A stretch of DNA of 64,000 nucleotides from NCBI GenBank assembly GCA_963556145.1, contig OY744470.1, positions 4,960,001 through 5,024,000 on the forward strand, written 5' to 3'. Within the stretch, counting starts at the first letter, position 1. Every line of letters begins with the position of its first letter. Origin of the DNA: Hygrocybe punicea. Its lineage: Eukaryota; Basidiomycota; Agaricomycetes; Agaricales; Hygrophoraceae. The notes under the pieces were generated by a model that was not told the origin of the DNA, made no database searches, and saw nothing but the letters and a program-made list of their open reading frames with translations. The translations under genes were made by a program, and so were the position numbers. Positions 31,077 through 42,610 of the stretch are shown piece by piece.

Positions 31077-34021
31077 TAGTGTTGCCGCGACTTGACTAGT
31101 CAATAGTCGACTAGGAAAGTCGCGACTTCAACTAGACTATTCATTACAATTTCATATAGTTGTAGTCGGTAGTCACGACTACCGACTACAGCCAACTTCA
31201 GTCGCGGCTCAGTCGGGGTTCTCACTACAAAAATGCTAACGATCTATATATCCCCGTCATCTCCCTCACCCATGGCTGCAATCAGCACATCAAATGCTTG
31301 GTCCTTGTCCCCCTCAAACAATGCACCCAACAAATCCACCTCCTCCTCCTCTACATCCATCATGCTGGCCTCGTTGACTGCCCACCCAGTCATGAAGTTA
31401 AGTCGAGATTTCTTGAGGCCGAATTTGAGCATTTGAAGGGCCTCCATGAGGAGGGGATGGATGCGGTTGCGTTTGTGTGTGTCAGTCTCGGCACTGGATG
31501 AGAAAACACGCTCACTCGGGACAGATGACACTTGAATAGGTAGATAGTCCATTGCAATAGAATAAATTGTCGGCATGGTTGAATCGGACATGGACCAGAA
31601 TTGAAGAAGGTTCGTCCCTGGCTTCGAGAGTGGGCCTTTGACATAGGACTCGTATTCTTCGTTGACCGTTGCCAACTCTCCTGATTCTTCGGCTGTTTCG
31701 AACATGTCGTCGAGGCCATATTGCGAGTCAAGTGTTTGCCATGCCTCAACGGAAGCGACGGCCGGCCTAGTGGGTAAGACTTCATCGGGGGCTACAGGTT
31801 TGGATTTGTCTCGGTACTGTTGCATGAGGTCAAGGAAGGTGGTTTTGGCTTTCTCGAACCAGTCTGCAGCCCAGTGTTTCTTGATCCAAGATGTGCGGAC
31901 TGCTGGGTTGATGATCATTGCGATGACGTAGGCATCTGTTCGGTCCATCCGCTCATAGTATTTGAGCGCCCATTTCAGGCCTTCGTCGATGAATGGTTTG
32001 AGGTGGGGAATCTTCTTGGCGAGCTGCTCCCAAGACGACATGAACATTTCAAAGGCTGGGATGGAGCCAGACAGAATCGGTGTGGTTTCCTTCGACATTG
32101 TTTGTTGGGCTGCATGGGGCACAGCTAGGATTGCCTCAATGTCCTGAAGGGTATTCCACTCAACGTCTGTGAGACGGAGCGTTTGAAGATCCTTGTTGAC
32201 AGGGCTTGCGAGGAAGGAATCGATGGCAGGCCGCAAAATGCGAAGACGATTGATCATGTAGTAGATTGAATCCCACCTTGTCTTGACATCGCGAAGTAGT
32301 TGTAGGAGAGGGACCGTTATCGCGCAGCCATCCGGAAGTGTGAAGTGGGCCCTGCTGTTGCCCTCAATGATGATGGATTTGAAGTGCTCACGGTGTTGAC
32401 CGGAAGATCGAACTTTGCGAACTACTACACGACCGAGTGTAATTGGGTCATGCTTGATGGCCTCCTCAAATGTTTGAGCACCAGGCTCATGCGGACGGTC
32501 CGCAGCAACGAAGGTCTCCACGGGATCAACGAGTGCGGTGTTGGTGAAGCCTTCAACGAGGTGCTGGCAACATATGTTGATGATGTGCGCGAAGCACATG
32601 ATCCGATTCTCAACGGCACAGAAATCGATGTCGCGGGCCTTGAGGAGGCCTTCCAGCGCTACAACGAAGGTGTCATTGTTGCTCGCGTTGTCGAGGGTAA
32701 ACCAACCAATGAGGGTTGTGATACCGGCACGGTCGAGCAGTTGCAGGATGATGGCGGCGAGGTTGGCGCCATCATGTTTGCCAGTGACGTTGTGAAACAC
32801 GATCAGTGCGGTCTTGAGTTCCAGCTGATTGCTGCGCTTGTTGCAGGCAATCCAATGGGCGGTAATGCAGAGGTACGAGCGAAGATTCTTGTCAGACCAG
32901 AGGTCCGCGGTAAAGCTAACCTTCCCTACAGCGTCGGCGAGTTTGAGCTGCAGGGCCTTGAAGTGGGACTCCCAGGCTGCAATGATTGCCTCACACAACT
33001 TGGTGCGGTGGGGGATGTCTTTGTCTTGAAGGTCGGAACAAAGGAGGAGGAGGAGATCTCGAAACTCCCGACACTCAATGACATTGATTGATTGATCATC
33101 CGCAACGACGAAGTTGATCAAAGCGTGAAGGAGGGCGGCGCGAGTGAAGGTGGGATGGCCGGATGATGATATGTCTTGAAGGTTAGAGTCGAGGGTAGAT
33201 TGTCTGAGGCTAGCGGTTTCCTCACGGATCTTCCGCTTCGGCAACTGCATCAACCAGCCATTCTCCTTGCAGGCTTTGACGTACTCGTCCTCATGGTACT
33301 TCTCGAGGTGGACACGGAGATTGGGGTTAGCTGTGGCAGGGGCAAAGGTATAGTTGATGTTGAGGGTGAGGAACTTCGGATCGGCGGAACGGCGTGCCCT
33401 GTAGGTAGATAATTAGTGTACAGAAATCAATAGAAAGGGGGAAGACACTCACTGACAGGCCTTACATATCGTTCGGATCTTCTCCTTGATACTCCCCTTC
33501 GTGAAGAAGTGCCAGATATCGTGTACAGCCGTTTTGAATCGGACTGAGCCTACGAGGTCGTTGACGGACACGGGCTGACTGGGCCCAGTAGCGGCAGTAG
33601 CAGATGGGGCTGCTGACTCTGACGGGGCTGCTGACTGCGTAGGAGCGGGAGATGGTTGACGTTTCTTGGCCTTCTTCTTGGCACGCTCGGCTTTCTTCAT
33701 CGCGGCTTGCTTTTTGGCACGCGTAAGGGCAGGGAGTTCAGATGATGAGGTAGCCAGAGATGAGGCATTTCCCGAGGACTTGGAGGACCCATCGTCACTG
33801 TCCTTGCGACGACTTTGTTTGGTCATGTCACGAACAAGATTGTTGAAGAAAGAAAAAAAAAACGTGGTCCGGACTTAGCCGCCAGCTATCGACTTGACCG
33901 AATCGGGTAGTCGTAGTCATAGTTGGTGTCATAGTCATAGTCGAGTCGGTTATCAACTCAGTTATGACCGACTACAACTATGACTACTAGTCGACTACTA
34001 GTCATAGTTGCGGTAACACTA
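31077..34021 (-). mobile_element. Autonomous-looking hAT DNA transposon
   Basis: It is 2945 bp, with ends TAGTGTTGCCGCGACTT at 31077 and an imperfect inverse (TTGCGGTAACACTA) ending at 34021. It is flanked by a perfect 8-bp duplication TGGCTGGC (31069-31076 and 34022-34029). Subterminal regions on both sides carry repeated AGTCG / CGACT words, including TAGTCGACTA, as expected for transposase binding sites. It contains a single two-exon transposase gene on the minus strand with no visible lesion. Confidence 0.9.
31244..33826 (-). CDS. hAT transposase (BED finger, RNase H-like core, C-terminal dimerisation domain)
   Basis: Exon 1 runs 33826-33453 and exon 2 runs 33398-31244, over a 54-bp GT-AG intron (33399-33452), giving about 842 residues. 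The N-terminus is basic and Ser/Ala-rich (KKAERAKKKAKKRQ, a likely nuclear signal). A BED-type zinc finger follows: Cys121, Cys124, His155 and His160, in CKAC...HLEKYH. The catalytic core shows FTADLWSD (Asp about 290) and TLDNASNN (Asp about 361), with CFAHIINICC, the insertion-domain C-x2-H. The C-terminal dimerisation block (PTIYSIAMDYLPIQ, then SSVPSERVFSSSAE with Glu about 754) is characteristic of hAT. The intron falls inside the BED finger, and without it the finger would lack its histidines. The gene appears intact. Confidence 0.9.
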
Positions 34022-35305
34022 TGGCTGGCCTTCATTTTTGGCACTTGTTCAATGGTGCCCCATGGTGTGGCGCGGATTCCGAACTTCTTTCCAAGATTAG
34101 GACTGGTGTTGGCAAACTCGTTCCCTCCTCTTCCATTCGTCCCAAACGTGCCCCGGTAACGATCGAGCATATGCATGCTCTTTTCAGCTCTCTCGACCTC
34201 TCCAATGCCTTTGACGCCGCCGTCTGGGCTTGTGCTTCTGTGGCCTTCTGGTGCTGCTGTCGACTGGGTGAGCTCGTTATTCCGAGCCCGGGCACTTTCA
34301 ATCCTTCCAAGCATGTTACACGAGGTACCTCCATCCGTTTCGGTCACGTCAGGTCTGGTGCCGAACACGCCACATTCCACATACCATGGACCAAGACCAC
34401 TAGGGAACTAGGTGCCGACATTACTCTCACCTCAATCCCCGAACCCACAAACCCCCTCGCCGCCTTTCGTCATCACTTAAAGGCCAATAGTTCAGTTCCC
34501 TCCTCTGCCCCTCTTTTCGCCTTCAAGACTGCTGATGGCGGCTGGTCGTCTCTTACGAGGGATTGGTTCCTTGACCGTGTCAACAGAATTTGGAAGGACG
34601 CGGGCATGCTAGACGACTTTGGTCACGGTTTTCGCATTGGTGGTGCCACGGAATTGCTCTTGAGGGGTGTTGCTCCGGATGTGGTTGCCACCCAAGGTCG
34701 TTGGAAGTCCTGGGCCTTTTTGGATTACTGGCGGAAGATTGACGCCATCCTTCCCACCTTTGTTTCCCAGTCCTTCTTTGCCTCCCGTTTTGCACTTTTG
34801 ACATCTTCCATGTCCAGTTTCCATAAGAAATACCGTCTCTAGTTTATTTATCCAATTGTCTTTCCCCACCTTTCCCTCAATACTATTACCCTCACTCCGC
34901 TTGTTTGGGAGTCGGCTTGTTGAAGTCGACAGTTGTGAGCTATGCTCGATATGGTCTTTGTCCCCTTCAACTTCGCTTCCGGACAAATCCTTCCATCGCT
35001 CACTCAAGGATCTCGATCGTTTTCTCAACTGCGTGATCGACGACGTGAATCTTCATCTTTTCTCTTCTTCTCTGGGACCTCTCGAAAACCTTCTTTGGTC
35101 TTTCTCCCAGATCTTTTCGCGTTCTGTCACTCACTCTTTTTGCAGAAGTTTTTTCCTTACTCTCGAGATCCTTCACCCAAACCGCAAAATGAGATTACAT
35201 CCCTATTTGTCATCTCACTTTGCCCTCTGTAGAAAATTCCTATTTCTATCCTCTCTTTCAAATAATCTCATTTTGTGTATCTATGACTATGAAACTTACA
35301 AAGCT

Positions 35306-35492
35306 GGGCAAAGCCAAAAGCTGGGGGGTCACTTAAGGGTGCTAAGAATTTGGTGCCCAATCTTCAGAGTTATTCAACCATAGCTGTTGAGCCTAGCCAG
35401 CTACCATCTAACAGCTATCCCTAAAGAACCCTGAGAATTGAGCCCCAAATCCTTAGCACCCTTAAGTGACCCCTCAGCTTTTGGCTTCACCC
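35306..35492. repeat. Small foldback MITE (GGG...AAGCCAAAAGCTG ends)
   Basis: The left end reads GGGCAAAGCCAAAAGCTGGG, then GGTCACTTAAGGGTGCTAAG; the right end is the inverse with a few differences, mostly transitions. It lies between the end of the retrotransposon region and the right terminal repeat of the 8.5-kb unit. No target duplication could be assigned. Confidence 0.65.
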
Positions 35493-35584
35493 ATCTCCTC
35501 AAATATTTTCATAATTTTGCCTAATTTTACTAGCCTAAAAAGGCAAATTTTCAAAAAACATCGGCTATAGCCGTGGCAACACTA
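35491..35584 (-). repeat. Right terminal inverted repeat of the 8.5-kb unit
   Basis: This is the reverse complement of 27073-27166. It ends GGCAACACTA and is followed immediately by the target duplication CATGTGAC. Confidence 0.8.
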
Positions 35585-37689
35585 CATGTGACTATAACTC
35601 CTGTGATCACCTCAAAATTTAGCATATATAGTGGAAAATTGCCTTATATGGTTAGACTGGTCACATGTGACTGTCACCATTGCCATCAGCAAAAAATTTG
35701 CTATATAATATCAAAAATTGCCTTATATGGTAGGATTGGTCACATGTCACTGTCACACCTGATCCGAAATGATAATATTAGTCAGCAGTTCAACTTTGAG
35801 CTGATTCTGATAAGAATTAAGACCAGTACGAATATTTTGAATATAATTGGAAGGTAATTTGTCTTTTCTGTGGCAACCCCTATTTGGATGCTTATGTAAG
35901 CTTGTTTACACATGGCCCCAACTGTATCTGATTTTCCAGTATGAGAAGTAGAATCATATCTCTTGCCCAAAAAAATTTTGTCTATAGGCGATCAACTTTA
36001 TCAATTAATCAATTAATCAATCAATTAATTAATTAATTATGAATCCTCACTGAACCATGTCTGATAAAGAACGAGTCTTTTAATAAATTAAAAGAACTCG
36101 TAACAAAGTGTCCTCAGCAGATCTACATATATTTTCTTAACTCTGGGACTACCATTGGGATTTGCTAGCAATTTTCTTGCTAAAGAAATGAAGTTTCTGT
36201 AGCTCAGCCACAGTCACTACCTGGCAGTGAGTCAACTTTTTTTTTGGCTGCAGCCTACCTTTATTATGAGTTCTTTTAATTTATTAAAAGACTCGTTCTT
36301 TATCAGACCTGCTTCAGTGAGGATTAGTAATTAATTAATTGATTAATTGATAAAGTTGATTGCCTGTAGACAAAATTTTTTGAGGCAAAAGATATGATTC
36401 TACTTCTGATACTGGAAAATAACAACAAGTTGGGGGCCATGTTTGGACAAGCTTATATGGGTTGCTCCAAAAAAATCAAAGTACCTTCCAATTATATTCA
36501 AAATATTCGTACCAGCTTCAATTCTTATCAGAATCAGCTGAAAATTGAACTGCTGACTAATATAACCATTTTGGGCAATGTGTAACAGTCACATATGACC
36601 AATCTAATCATATAAGGTAAATTTTGATATTATATACTAAATTTTGTGCTGATCACAATGATAACAGTCACATGTGACCATTCTAACCATATAAGATAAT
36701 TTCACATATAAACATCCAAATATAAGTTGCCTCAGAAATGACAAATTACCTTTCAATTACATTTAAAATCTTTAGACTTCAATTCTTATCAGAATCAGCT
36801 AAAGATTGAACTACTGATTAATATAATCATTTCAGATCAGGTGTGATAGTCACATGTGACCAATCTAACCATATAAGGTAAGTTTTGATATTGTATAGCA
36901 AATTTTTTACTGATTGCAATGGTGAAAGTCACATGTGACCAGTCTAACCATATAAGGTAATTTTATACTATATATACTAAATTTTGAGCTGATCATAGGA
37001 GTCATAGTCACGTGTGACCACTGTTACTATATATGGAAATATCAGCTATATAAGTGGAAATGAGCTCAACTTAGATAATGTACTGATATTTTTACTTAAA
37101 ACATAAAATTCAATGTAATATTGCCATATACATACATTATCTTACATGCAAAATGTATATTTCAAGCAAAATCACTTATTGATGTTCATAACAATCATAT
37201 AAATAAAAATCCACTGAAAGAAAAAAGACTTTGTTCATGCCATGTGCAACTTTGGCTCACTCAACAAATACAGCTGTCTTCATGTTATCATCTGCTGTGC
37301 AACATTCAAGGTCGTAGAGAAGTAGGGTTGAGCAAATGTAAGTCAATTATTATCATATTATTTAGGGGGCAGTTGTGTTTGGCAGTTGACCTATTGCTCT
37401 CTAAACAATTGTTTTATGACTGAGAATATTGCACAATAATGCAGCACAGAAGACATGATAGTAAGAGACAATGCTGATGAAGACACTTTATGTAGTTTTT
37501 TTTGTCAACTTGTATATTGCTGAGGTGAGAGGTGAGCTTATTATAACAATTTGCAATATACAACATATGCTATGTGTCTTATACCATATGTTATGGAATT
37601 TAATGTTATTGCTTACTTTATCATGAAAGTGGGGAGAGGAAAAAAAGAACTCATTCATGCCATGTGTAGCACTGGCCCACTAAACAAGT

Positions 37690-38932
37690 AAAATATGCTG
37701 TAATGCCATTCTGCATCAAATCATTAGGGAAGTGAGTGACTTTCCATAGGAAAATGATATTTTTTCAAGATAAACAGGATGCCAGTTGGAACTAGAACCC
37801 TAGCTGAGTCAGCTTCTCAATTTACTCAGTGCCAAGTCAAAACTGGTTTCAACATTGGAATGTCACATGCTGAGGTTTGGCAATAGCACAATTGGGTAGT
37901 TTTGAGTGTGGTGGATCTCCAAAATAGTTCAGAAATAAGTTTAATCTGGAAAGGGAGGGACACCTTTCAGATTTTGAGTTTATTCAGCTGTTTTAGGATG
38001 ACAGAGCTTGAATTTTTCTGGAGTCCCAGTGCATTCGGCTCCATTGATCAGACTACCACATATGATGATAATACATGTTTTTTCACTATTTAATGCCTGC
38101 AGAAAGTCACCCAGTCAAATAATAAATGCTTACAAGTATAGTTACTGAGGAGTTGCTCCAATGTTTAATAAATGGTTATCAGCTGATGTCAGTGAGTATT
38201 GGAAACACAATTTGTAAGGTGGCTGTGCATTTCTGAATAAGGAAGCTGCTGAGAACCTGAGGTCCAATAGGAATATTATATAAGATAGATGTCATCCATA
38301 TATGGCTACACAACATAACTTGGTGTGACAGACAGTAAAATGACAATAGTTAATAGTTAAAGACAATAGAAGAATAACTATGACAGAGGAAGATTTAGAG
38401 CACACTTTGAAATTGGTTAGTGTATTTAAAACCATGATTTGTATCAGGTAAAGGAGGAGATAGGTAGTTTATTGCTGTTTACAGAAGTGTTGGCACATCA
38501 TGTGATGTTCACAAAAGTGTGCATAACTATGTTTGATTTATTTCTTGCTCAATATGCATTAGACCACTACAACTTGTGTGTAAAATTGTAGAGGTTATTT
38601 TTCTGCATGAAATGATTGAACTAAAATAAGAATCTGACATTAATAGCTTGAGATACCTAAATTACTCCAAAATCACTGTTTGAATTTTTCTAAGTCATTT
38701 AGTCCAGATTCAAGTTTATGCTAGAAAAGTAGCTTGTTATAGTGTGCAAAGTCCACAATATGTTGCAGGATGATGCCTGCCAAGATTAGGCTGCTGCCCA
38801 TCATGTCCAATGCAGATGCTCCAAATCTATGCTCTGTAGCGCATTTTTGAAAGTTGTGCAGGGTTGTTGCTAACATGTCATCTTCTGTGGTAGGCTTGTA
38901 TTTCTCAATTTGAGAATGTGGCATTACTTTGA
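37690..38932. other. AT-rich stretch, no gene seen
   Basis: It contains only short frames with no family features and no clear repeat structure. Confidence 0.35.
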
Positions 38933-40060
38933 GTGTGGGAGGAAAATAAAATGGAGAGAGGGGCAGAATCTGCACATTCCTATTCAGGTGCATCTACATT
39001 GACACCGGGAACATCGGACTCTACTAGACCTTCTTCAGTTGCATCTCATAGCACTGGCACATCATGTAGAAAATGCAACTCTATCAAAGTGCCATCAGCC
39101 CACAATGCAAAGCCAACCAATCTTCAATATTACAAATCTATGTGGTTGAGAAAGCTCTTGAATAAAATGAAGCTGCTCTATCATCTTTTCTTGAGCATCA
39201 AATAGGCTTTCCCAGAGACCGATGAGGGATTAGAAAAGGCAAAATAATGTCTAGATAAAATGCAGAAGACATTTGAAGAAAAAGGTACATGTATTCAGCT
39301 GGAAGACTGTAAGCAATTTTTTGCTCAATGTCAACTGATCTTATGATTTATCAACACAGCTATGGAGATAAATAAAGACATGTTGCAATTGGTAAGTTCA
39401 ACACTTTACCATGGTCTGACACTGATTTCTTCAACTGTAGATTTATTTGGATGGCTCAACTTTTCACGGTGACCTCAAATGTCTAGCTCAGACCATGGTT
39501 GAACATATATATGGCTTCAAGACAGACACAGTGGAGGAGAACATTGAATTGTACAACACACTCATTGATGATCTGGAGAATGCCCACTTGCATGGTGAAC
39601 CTGATGAGGCTGTGAGTGGTAGCATTGGCAATGGGCTTTCGTGCTTACTGGTTTATTAGGGAAATACACATCATTTTGCAAATGCTGCCATCCAAAAAAT
39701 AATTCTCGACTTCTTTTATGATAAGAAAATGTTTCATAAATGCTTCTGACAGCATTTTCACAACACAATAGAGATTGAAGTTGTTGCTTTAGTAGTGACT
39801 GTGGTATGAATTCATGATGTCCAACATTTAATAGGCTGACACAGCTTCAGATTTGCAATTGCATGGATGAGTGGAAAATAGGTAGGAGAGTTACTCTTGG
39901 CTTCTCTGGAGATACCTACAAGCAACTCTATACAGACTTCTTTGATTTCTTAACCGAAATCATTGAGCACTCATTCTATGGACTAAGGCTTCAGGAAACA
40001 CTGCAATGCTGGGCTGTTACGGATCGCTTCTGCAGCGGGCTCTGGCAACAATCAACTTAA
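38933..40060 (+). pseudogene. Degenerate DUF6532-like agaricomycete ORF
   Basis: Fragments in order resemble the large DUF6532-type family of Agaricomycetes: KPTNLQYYKSMW, then AFPETDEGLEKAK after an in-frame stop, and DGSTFHGDLKCLAQTMVEHI. The most diagnostic is EWKIGRRVTLGFSGDTY followed by YKQLYTDFFDFL and LRLQETLQCWAV at 39863-40060. Several stops and frame changes separate the pieces; some may be introns, but at least one stop (after FLSIK, at 39203-39205) lies within the conserved block. The function of the family is unknown. The assignment rests on remembered motif order. Confidence 0.4.
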
Positions 40061-41699
40061 CTGGGAGGTGGTTTCCAGAGGAGAGAAGAGCAGCTTTAAT
40101 TGTTGCTTACAGCTAAGACAACACTGCTAAGAGGGGGGGGTCAAGGTCTAATGTCATTGTGAGCTGTGGGGGTTACCCAAAACAAGATGAGTCTGCCCCA
40201 AGAACCAGACTAAACATAAGGAAGAAAAAGAAGAAAAAGTCCGAACCAACAACAAGAACAGTATATATAGTGACTGGTCTTGAGGGGAGGTAAATAGAAA
40301 TGCAACCATGAAGCTACAACATGTCCAACTATACCATGTGTTCACCATGAGACAGACATTAGGTGTCCTCATGTCGATGTTCTTGTAATCCAACTGGAGG
40401 CCCGGGTATCATTGAGGATAGAAGAGGTCCGGATAACTTGGATGATTTGTCATCAGATCATGTGACATGCAGAATTGCCAATTTGGGGTCTATACTTGGT
40501 GTAACAGGCAAGTGCGTAGTCTGGCAAGTGCAATGTACAGTCAGGTCGAAGAGGGGTATTGTTTAGTGTGGGATTGGTGAAGAGTGTCTTGAGGTAGTGT
40601 GGATATAGCGGCAAGGTTGGTATGAAACAAAACAAAGGAATGTATGGAGGAAAAACCAACTAGGACAGTGGGCTAGTCGAGGTCAGACATGTGAACAGCA
40701 TAAGCTGTACTGGATGACAATGTCTGTGTCAATGACGTATCAAGGGGCAATGTCTTGTCCTGTGTGTGGAACAATGTGGTCCACCTGATGTCGGTATGTG
40801 TCCAAGAAAGGGTATTGTTGTAAATGAGTGTGGGAGGTATCAAGGTTATGGATGGAAAAGGATAAATGAATGTGGGTCCAGGTTTCGAGTCATTGCACGA
40901 GTGACAAGCTGTGGGAATAAGATGTCAGGTGCTGCATTGAAGCGATGTCGTGTGAACAATACACAATAGGGGTCAGTTCACTGTATTGGGAAGTCGTATG
41001 GTCTGTGGTCGAAGTCGGAAGGTATGTGCTTTGGCAATGGTTGGATTGGAGGGAACAGTGACATGTTGTGTGATCGAGAATTGTTCGGAGTGCACAAGCA
41101 GGTGAGGAATGTTGTCAGATTGTCAGGGAATGGTAGGCACGGAATACAAAAGTGGAAACCAAATATCCAGGTATAGCAATTGTCACTTACGTGATGAGAT
41201 ATTGTCAAGGTGGAAGTCGGAAGTATCAATGGCAGAAGGGTTTCGGTGCTGACGCCAAAGATATATCATAACAAGGTAAAAACTGATAAGGAAAGTGATG
41301 GCAATGCTGCCAATGATGATTACGGTAATTAGCTGTGTTGGGAGTACAGCCATTGTGTATCGGTTTGTCGTGGGATGAAGTAAACAATATGTCAGGGCAA
41401 GGGAAAAGACAATAGCGATGACGTCTGTTGGCAAGGAGACTATTCGGGTCCAGCAAGGTCACATGGGAATGTATCCATGGTTGGTCTGGATTGTTCTAGA
41501 AGAAAGGATAAAAAGGGAACAAGAACAAGAATAAACAACAATGTGCAAAAGAAGACAAAAGGCAAAGGGGAATGAAAAAGGAAGGTGTGGTAAAGTGGAA
41601 TCATCATGGTGGGCAACGAAGTCGGAATTGGAGTTGTGGAGTTGTAAAATGTAACATGGGCGCAGTCCAAAAAGTAGAATCTCCCCCCATTACGCACTT
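40061..41699. other. Stretch with no assigned gene, between the DUF6532-like relic and the large palindrome
   Basis: Composition is less AT-rich than its surroundings. A TATA-like TATATATAG occurs at about 40262. The only suggestive frame is the small membrane ORF at 41183-41353, listed separately. Confidence 0.35.
41183..41353 (-). CDS. Possible small single-pass membrane protein or first exon
   Basis: The frame starts at an ATG (41351-41353), MAVLPTQ, then has one hydrophobic segment (LITVIIIGSIAITFLISFYL) and a basic flank (WRQHRNP). It ends after 56 residues. Just before the stop lies a good donor site (CATCAC|GTAAGT), so this may be an exon of a longer spliced gene. No family is recognised. 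Confidence 0.25.
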   Translation of the reverse strand: MAVLPTQLITVIIIGSIAITFLISFYLVMIYLWRQHRNPSAIDTSDFHLDNISSRK

Positions 41700-42030
41700 C
41701 AGTCAACCACCTAGCCCCAACTAATTAGATATAACATAACTCTATATGTGTTCTATCCAAGTGTTCATATAACCATGGTACTCCTAAGGACAATTTATTG
41801 CCCCAGGGACATTCTGACTGTAGGAAGACATAGAGATATATTTTGATCCATAGGGACGATTTCCAAAGAAGACCAAGGCCAGAATAGTTATCCCAAGGGA
41901 TGATTTTTACAAAGGACCATGGCCTGAAAATATGATCCCATGGGACATATTACAATACCATCAGGGAGAATATATATTTTCCTGGGATATATTATGGAAA
42001 TATCTCAAGCAGGTCTACTATAGCCAGAGA

Positions 42031-42120
42031 TAGTGTTGCCTCAGCTCAAGCTGATATTTTTTGAAAAATGGCTATAACATTGTAAAAAAAATAGGTAAAA
42101 TTATGGAAATATTTGAGTGC
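42031..42120 (+). repeat. hAT-type element end inside the palindrome's left arm
   Basis: TAGTGTTGCCTCAGC is followed by TGATATTTTTTGAAAAATGG and TATGGAAATATTTGAG. It is clearly related over about 90 bp to the terminal repeat at 27073-27166. Its mirror image occupies about 46539-46628. Confidence 0.65.
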
Positions 42121-42189
42121 ATAGATTAAAGGGCCTAGGGACTGTAATATTATCCCTTGGGATATTTATTTTATCCCAGAAAGCAACAC

Positions 42190-42610
42190 ATGGGACACAA
42201 AGAATGTTCCTTGGGATATTTATTTTACCTGAGAAAAGCCCATGGGACATATAGAATATCCTATTGGATACTTATCTTGTCTTAGAAAACAGCCCATGGG
42301 ACATGTAGAATATCTCTTGGGATACTTTTGCTATTACAGAAACAGCCCATGGGTCATGAAAAATATTGCTTGGGATATTTACATTACTCAAGAAAAAGCC
42401 CATGGGACACATAAAATATCCCTTAGGATATTTACTTTACCCACAAAAAAGCCCATAGGACATATAAAATATCCCTTGGGATATTTACTTTACTCAAAAA
42501 AGCTCATGAGACACATAGAATATCCCTTGGAATACTTATCTTGCCCCAGAAACAGCTCTTGGGACATAAAAAATATCCCATGGAATATCTATTTTGTCCT
42601 AACCGAAGCA
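42190..42610 (+). repeat. Minisatellite of about 52-bp units (mirrored at about 46049-46469)
   Basis: About eight tandem units follow the pattern GCCCATGGGACATA-AAATATCCCTTGGGATA-TTTACTTTACC, with substitutions and small length changes. Because the unit length is close to a multiple of three, a frame at 42242-42655 stays open and encodes repeats like GHIEYPLGYLSC; I regard that ORF as a by-product of the repeat. Confidence 0.7.

Larger units (their letters stand above)
30585..34842 (+). pseudogene. Tyrosine recombinase of the DIRS/Ngaro-like element, split by a hAT insertion
   Basis: The 5' part (30585-31076) encodes 164 residues that resemble the N-terminal SAM-like core-binding domain (LDENTRSIYGAGLLRYTQFC). 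The frame continues at 34030-34842 with the catalytic domain once the 31077-34029 insertion plus one target duplication is disregarded; the uninterrupted length would be 434 residues. The catalytic set is complete: Arg in CCRLGELV (34261), His and Arg in HGFRIGG (34624, 34633), Trp in GRWKSW, and the Tyr nucleophile in LDYW (34726). This enzyme integrates the cDNA of YR retrotransposons. As it stands the gene is interrupted, so this copy cannot make full-length recombinase. Confidence 0.8.
27073..35584. mobile_element. 8.5-kb unit with hAT-type ends enclosing a tyrosine-recombinase retrotransposon
   Basis: The ends begin TAGTGTTGCCACAGC and are inverted over about 94 bp (27073-27166 and 35491-35584). 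They are flanked by the perfect 8-bp duplication CATGTGAC at 27065-27072 and 35585-35592. The paralogous family A arm at about 50283-50290 has the same target as a single copy, which shows the whole 8.5 kb entered as one unit or grew after entry. The interior holds the Gag, RT-RNase H and recombinase ORFs of a DIRS/Ngaro-like retrotransposon, a second hAT element inside the recombinase gene, and a 187-bp foldback MITE next to the right end. The outer unit has no transposase of its own. Confidence 0.8.
26527..37689. mobile_element. Family A long-arm foldback element, host of the nested insertion
   Basis: The outer ends are ACTTGTTTAGTGGGCC at 26527 and its inverse (CCCACTAAACAAGT) ending at 37689. 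The left arm runs 26527-27072 and resumes at 35585-36104 after the 8.5-kb insertion. The right arm, 36261-37689, is its inverted counterpart. Both arms carry several degenerate direct copies of a unit containing the palindrome TCACATGTGA followed by AACCATATAAGG. The inner ends converge on TCTTTTAATAAATTAAAAGA, with a 150-bp spacer. No ORF belongs to the element itself. I saw no target duplication. Other copies lie at 49744-50783 (left arm), 60750-61259 (right-arm part) and 6928-7359. Confidence 0.7.

Noticed and set aside
32345..33091. 248-residue open frame on the plus strand
   Set aside because: It is antisense to the hAT transposase, which has complete catalytic and zinc-finger motifs.
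27167..35305. Split direct repeats or inverted termini of the DIRS/Ngaro element
   Set aside because: I searched both edges and could not find an A1-B1-A2-B2 arrangement, so exact ends of the retroelement are not given.
34856..35383. 175-residue frame after the recombinase gene
   Set aside because: It has no ATG in good context and no family features, and it runs into the foldback MITE; it is probably retroelement 3' non-coding sequence.
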